A stretch of 64,000 nt of DNA, taken from positions 62,628,218-62,692,217 of the forward strand of contig CM055102.1 of NCBI GenBank assembly GCA_029204225.1, read 5' to 3'. The notes under the pieces are model-generated. The model had not been told where the DNA came from, ran no database searches, and saw only the letters and a list, made by a program, of their open reading frames with translations. The position numbers and the translations under genes were made by a program. This stretch comes from Diphasiastrum complanatum (lineage: Eukaryota; Streptophyta; Lycopodiopsida; Lycopodiales; Lycopodiaceae). Positions 61,522-64,000 of the stretch are shown piece after piece. How positions within the stretch are numbered: the first letter of the stretch is position 1; every line of letters begins with the position of its first letter.

Positions 61522-63101
61522 TGTAAGTGGATCTACAAGATGAAGTATGGAGTGGATGGGCAACTCAACAAGTACAAGGCATGATTAGTTGCAAGAGAAT
61601 GAGCAGCAGGAAGGTATAGACTTTGAGGAGACCTTCGCACCTATAGCCAAAATGGTAAACTATTCGTTCTGACATTGCAATTTCTGCTTTCTATGGTTGG
61701 AGAATCCAGCAAATGGACGTCAAATCTGCTTTTCTTAATGGAGTATTGGATGAAGAGGTATATTTAAAGCAACCTCAAGGGTTTGTTGAGCCTGGAAGAG
61801 ATCATTTGGTTTGTAAACTCAACAAAGCCATATATGGATTGAAGCAAGCACCACGAGCATGGTACTCTTGCATTGATGAGCACTTCAAGCGAAGGGGAAT
61901 GGTAAAGAGTGATGCTGATCCTAATCTTTACATTCTAAGGCAAGATTCAGATATAGTGTTTATTGTGTTGTGCGTGGATGGTTTGATTATTACAGGAAGT
62001 AATATGAGGTTAATTAATGAAATCAAATCAAATCTTTCCAATGCTTTTGACATGAGTGATCTAGGACTGATGCACTACTATCTTGGCATTGAAGTATGGC
62101 AAAAAGAAGACATGGTCTTTCTTACACAAGCAAATATGCATGAGATTTGCTTTATAAGTTCAATATGCAGGATTGTAAGTCCTTGAGTACACCTATGGAT
62201 GTCAACATGAAGCTTACTGCATATGATGAATTTGAGAAAGTGGATGCTTATTTGTATAGACAGCTGGTGGGTAGTTTGATTTATTTGACACACACACGAC
62301 CTGATATTTCTTATGTTGTTGGTGTTGTTAGTCAATTTATGCAAGATCCTAGTCAAGCACACTGAAAGTCTACCAAACATATTCTCAGATACATTCGAGG
62401 GACATTGAATTTTGGTTTGAAGTATGATCAGTCTGAAGCGCCAATGTTGGTAGCTTATACAGATGCCGATTGGGCAGGTAATATTGATGACAGAAGATCT
62501 ACCAGTGGTCATACATTTAGTTATGGTACAGATGCAATTTCATGGAGCAGCAAAAGGCGACCTACATTAGCTTTATCATCAACGGAAGCTGAATATCGAG
62601 CACTCAGCAATGCTACACAAGAAGCGGTATGGTTATGAAGATTGCTTGTGGATTTAGGTCAGCCACAAGTGGATGCTACTACTATATCTTGTAACAATCA
62701 AAGCTGCATTCACCTTTTTTTCATAAATCTAAAGATCAATGGCAGATATTTTACTAAGTCATTAGGTAGATATAAATTTGAGAGGTTTAGAACTCTATTA
62801 GCAATAGAAGAATGTAATTTTATCATTGAGGGAGAGTGTTAGAAATCAATGATAAACTTCATTGTTAATGTTTATGATGTACATTAATGTTGGCAGCTGT
62901 TACCAGCTGTAATTAGCCGTAGGCTAGTCTATTAGTCTATTCGTAAGTTTTCTCTCTCTATCAGGGTTCAGGGTTTATATGTACATTTTATATTCAGTAT
63001 GAAGTTAGTGTGATAGAGTGATATTGTGTGTTCTTCTTTCGTCTCCCTACTTGGTGATTGTTTATGGTGAATGCTTGATGTTGCATTTCTGATTGTTGAC
63101 A
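61522..63101 (+). mobile_element. copia-1b: inverted second copy of copia-1
   Basis: It starts abruptly inside RT at TGTAAGTGGATCTACAAGAT and runs through RT and RNase H to a 265-bp LTR (62837-63101). It shares with copia-1 the stops at 61582-61584, 62141-62143 and 62363-62365 and the changed catalytic box (CVDG, 61971-61982). Unlike copia-1 it has lost a piece of RNase H after CIHL (near 62710), and a further stop appears at 62636-62638 (VWL*). Confidence 0.9.
62837..63101 (+). repeat. 3' LTR of copia-1b
   Basis: 265 bp, TGTTAGAAATC...GTTGACA, after GAGGGAGAG. The same length as the partner LTR at 30838-31102. Confidence 0.9.
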
Positions 63102-63890
63102 TCTGACCTGTATATTTGGTTTATCAACTGCAAAATGGGTAGCCGAGAACTGAATGGTTATGTCCAAGAGTTCTTGGACTCTTTGGCCAAGGTCCCGCTT
63201 TTTTATTGTAAGTTAGCACGGTGGCAATTTATTGTCGGACTGTCAGTTGACTATCAAAATGAATGCAAACAAAATATCCTTAACTCACTAGAGGATGCTA
63301 TCCATGTGGCAAAAACCTATGATAGTACAATTGTTGCATCATGGAAAAGTGTGCACGACCAAACGGCCCCGAAACCCAAGCAAGAAAAGTCTAACAAGCG
63401 TAAAAAATGGTTTTTTGATGAGCTAGAAGCAGAAGCGTACCAACAGTCAAAGAAGAAAAAGAATAGGAAGAAATTGGTGGTGAAAGACAAAGCACGGTTA
63501 GCGGCACTTAAACAGAATCTATGTTTCCTTTGCAATAAACTTGGGCACCATGCTAAACAGTGCCCCGAACGTAAAGCAAAGTCGTCAAGTTTCATGACTG
63601 TGGATTTACCGGCATTGAAGAAACAAAGTGTTTCTAATTACAAAGCCTTGCTAGCTTTCAGCCCTTCACCTGACGAAGATGTTCGCGAACTCGAACATCT
63701 TGAGACATGAAAAGTTTTACAAATACAAACGAAGATGAAGATGAACTGTTCACGGACACGAACGGTTCGCGAACACGAAGAATCCACGAACGAGATTCCT
63801 TTGCGGTCCAGCAAGAGAGAAAGGCAGACGAGGTAAGCAAAACCAATGGTGAAAATAAAACCCGTTCTGTCCTCGCGCTCCAAGGAGTAC
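63102..63890 (+). pseudogene. gypsy-type gag fragment with CCHC knuckle
   Basis: Immediately after the copia-1b LTR: MGSRELNGYVQEFLDSLAKV, then a Lys/Arg-rich stretch, the knuckle CFLCNKLGHHAKQC (near 63519-63560), then YKALLAFSPSPDEDVRELEH, and a TGA at 63708-63710. A further acidic stretch (NEDEDELF, HERDSFAVQQERK) follows in another frame. It joins the LTR at the same base as the left copy (TTGACA|TCTGACCTGTATATT). I call it gypsy-like because the left copy is followed on the same strand by gypsy pol; the gag alone is not decisive. Confidence 0.75.
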
Positions 63891-63898
63891 CACCAGAG

Positions 63899-64000
63899 TC
63901 ATGCAAGTACCCAAAAGTACAGAGATCTGATCACCCACTATGGACTACTGGAAAGCTGCAAAAAGGACTTTGAGGTATGTGAAATAAGGTACACCTAACC
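63899..64000 (+). pseudogene. Short copia RNase H-region fragment at window end
   Basis: One frame reads YWKAAKRTLRYVK, then a stop, then GTPN, the text before RNase H in copia elements. It is joined to the gag tail, and the left copy is cut just before this point by an LTR. It continues beyond the window. Confidence 0.6.

Overview
This window is plant nuclear DNA, very probably from a flowering plant. It carries an RNase T2 (S-like) gene with plant motifs, a receptor-like cytoplasmic kinase of the RLCK VII / PBS1-like type with large introns, Ty1/copia and Ty3/gypsy LTR retrotransposons primed by initiator tRNA-Met, and hAT, MULE and CACTA DNA transposons. Nothing looks bacterial, organellar or viral. 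GA/CT microsatellites, up to about 210 bp long, are unusually common.

Layout. 1-2641: degenerate copia element, pol remnant plus 3' LTR (+). 2642-5771: no gene seen. 5772-10069: degenerate hAT element of the DUF659 type with an 8-bp target duplication, sitting just upstream of, and probably inside an intron of, a kinase gene whose last three coding exons lie at 10396-15438 (+). 16644-19494: repeat A. 19532-22755: LTR element whose internal region holds unrecognised, apparently intron-containing ORFs instead of gag-pol. 22810-25200: tRNA-derived SINE head, a tandem repeat, and a chimeric ORF joining a histone H3 C-terminal segment to a Ulp1-like region. 25639-27408: repeat C, one end of a CACTA element. 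27457-30837: gypsy fragments (-). 30838-34620: copia-1 (-). 34665-35445: unrecognised gene fragment (-). 35364-38123: repeat A' (inverted A). 38163-41579: repeat B, with a collapsed LTR element and an RNase T2 copy lacking exon 1. 41590-44260: broken MULE transposase. 44340-47700: LTR/primer-site pieces, a second SINE head and an unrecognised 3-exon fragment (-). 48001-53000: CACTA element containing C' (inverted C). 54277-55513: intact RNase T2 gene (+). 54656-58405: repeat B' (inverted B). 58152-61521: copia-2 (-) with its RT deleted. 61522-64000: second copy of the copia-1/gypsy nest (+), inverted relative to the first.

The main result is structural. Four pairs of long repeats (A/A', B/B', C/C', D/D') all lie in inverted orientation, and at least three carry evidence that the DNA itself was duplicated rather than that elements inserted independently. 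D/D' share three nonsense codons, a mutated RT catalytic motif and the same copia-in-gypsy junction. C/C' share about 100 bp outside the transposon end. B/B' share a retroelement target site, and B's edge falls inside intron 1 of the RNase gene. The only genes that look functional here are the RNase T2 gene and, if its 5' exons exist upstream of what can be seen, the kinase. Identities were judged by eye, and repeat and element ends are accurate to a few bases at best except where a target duplication fixes them.
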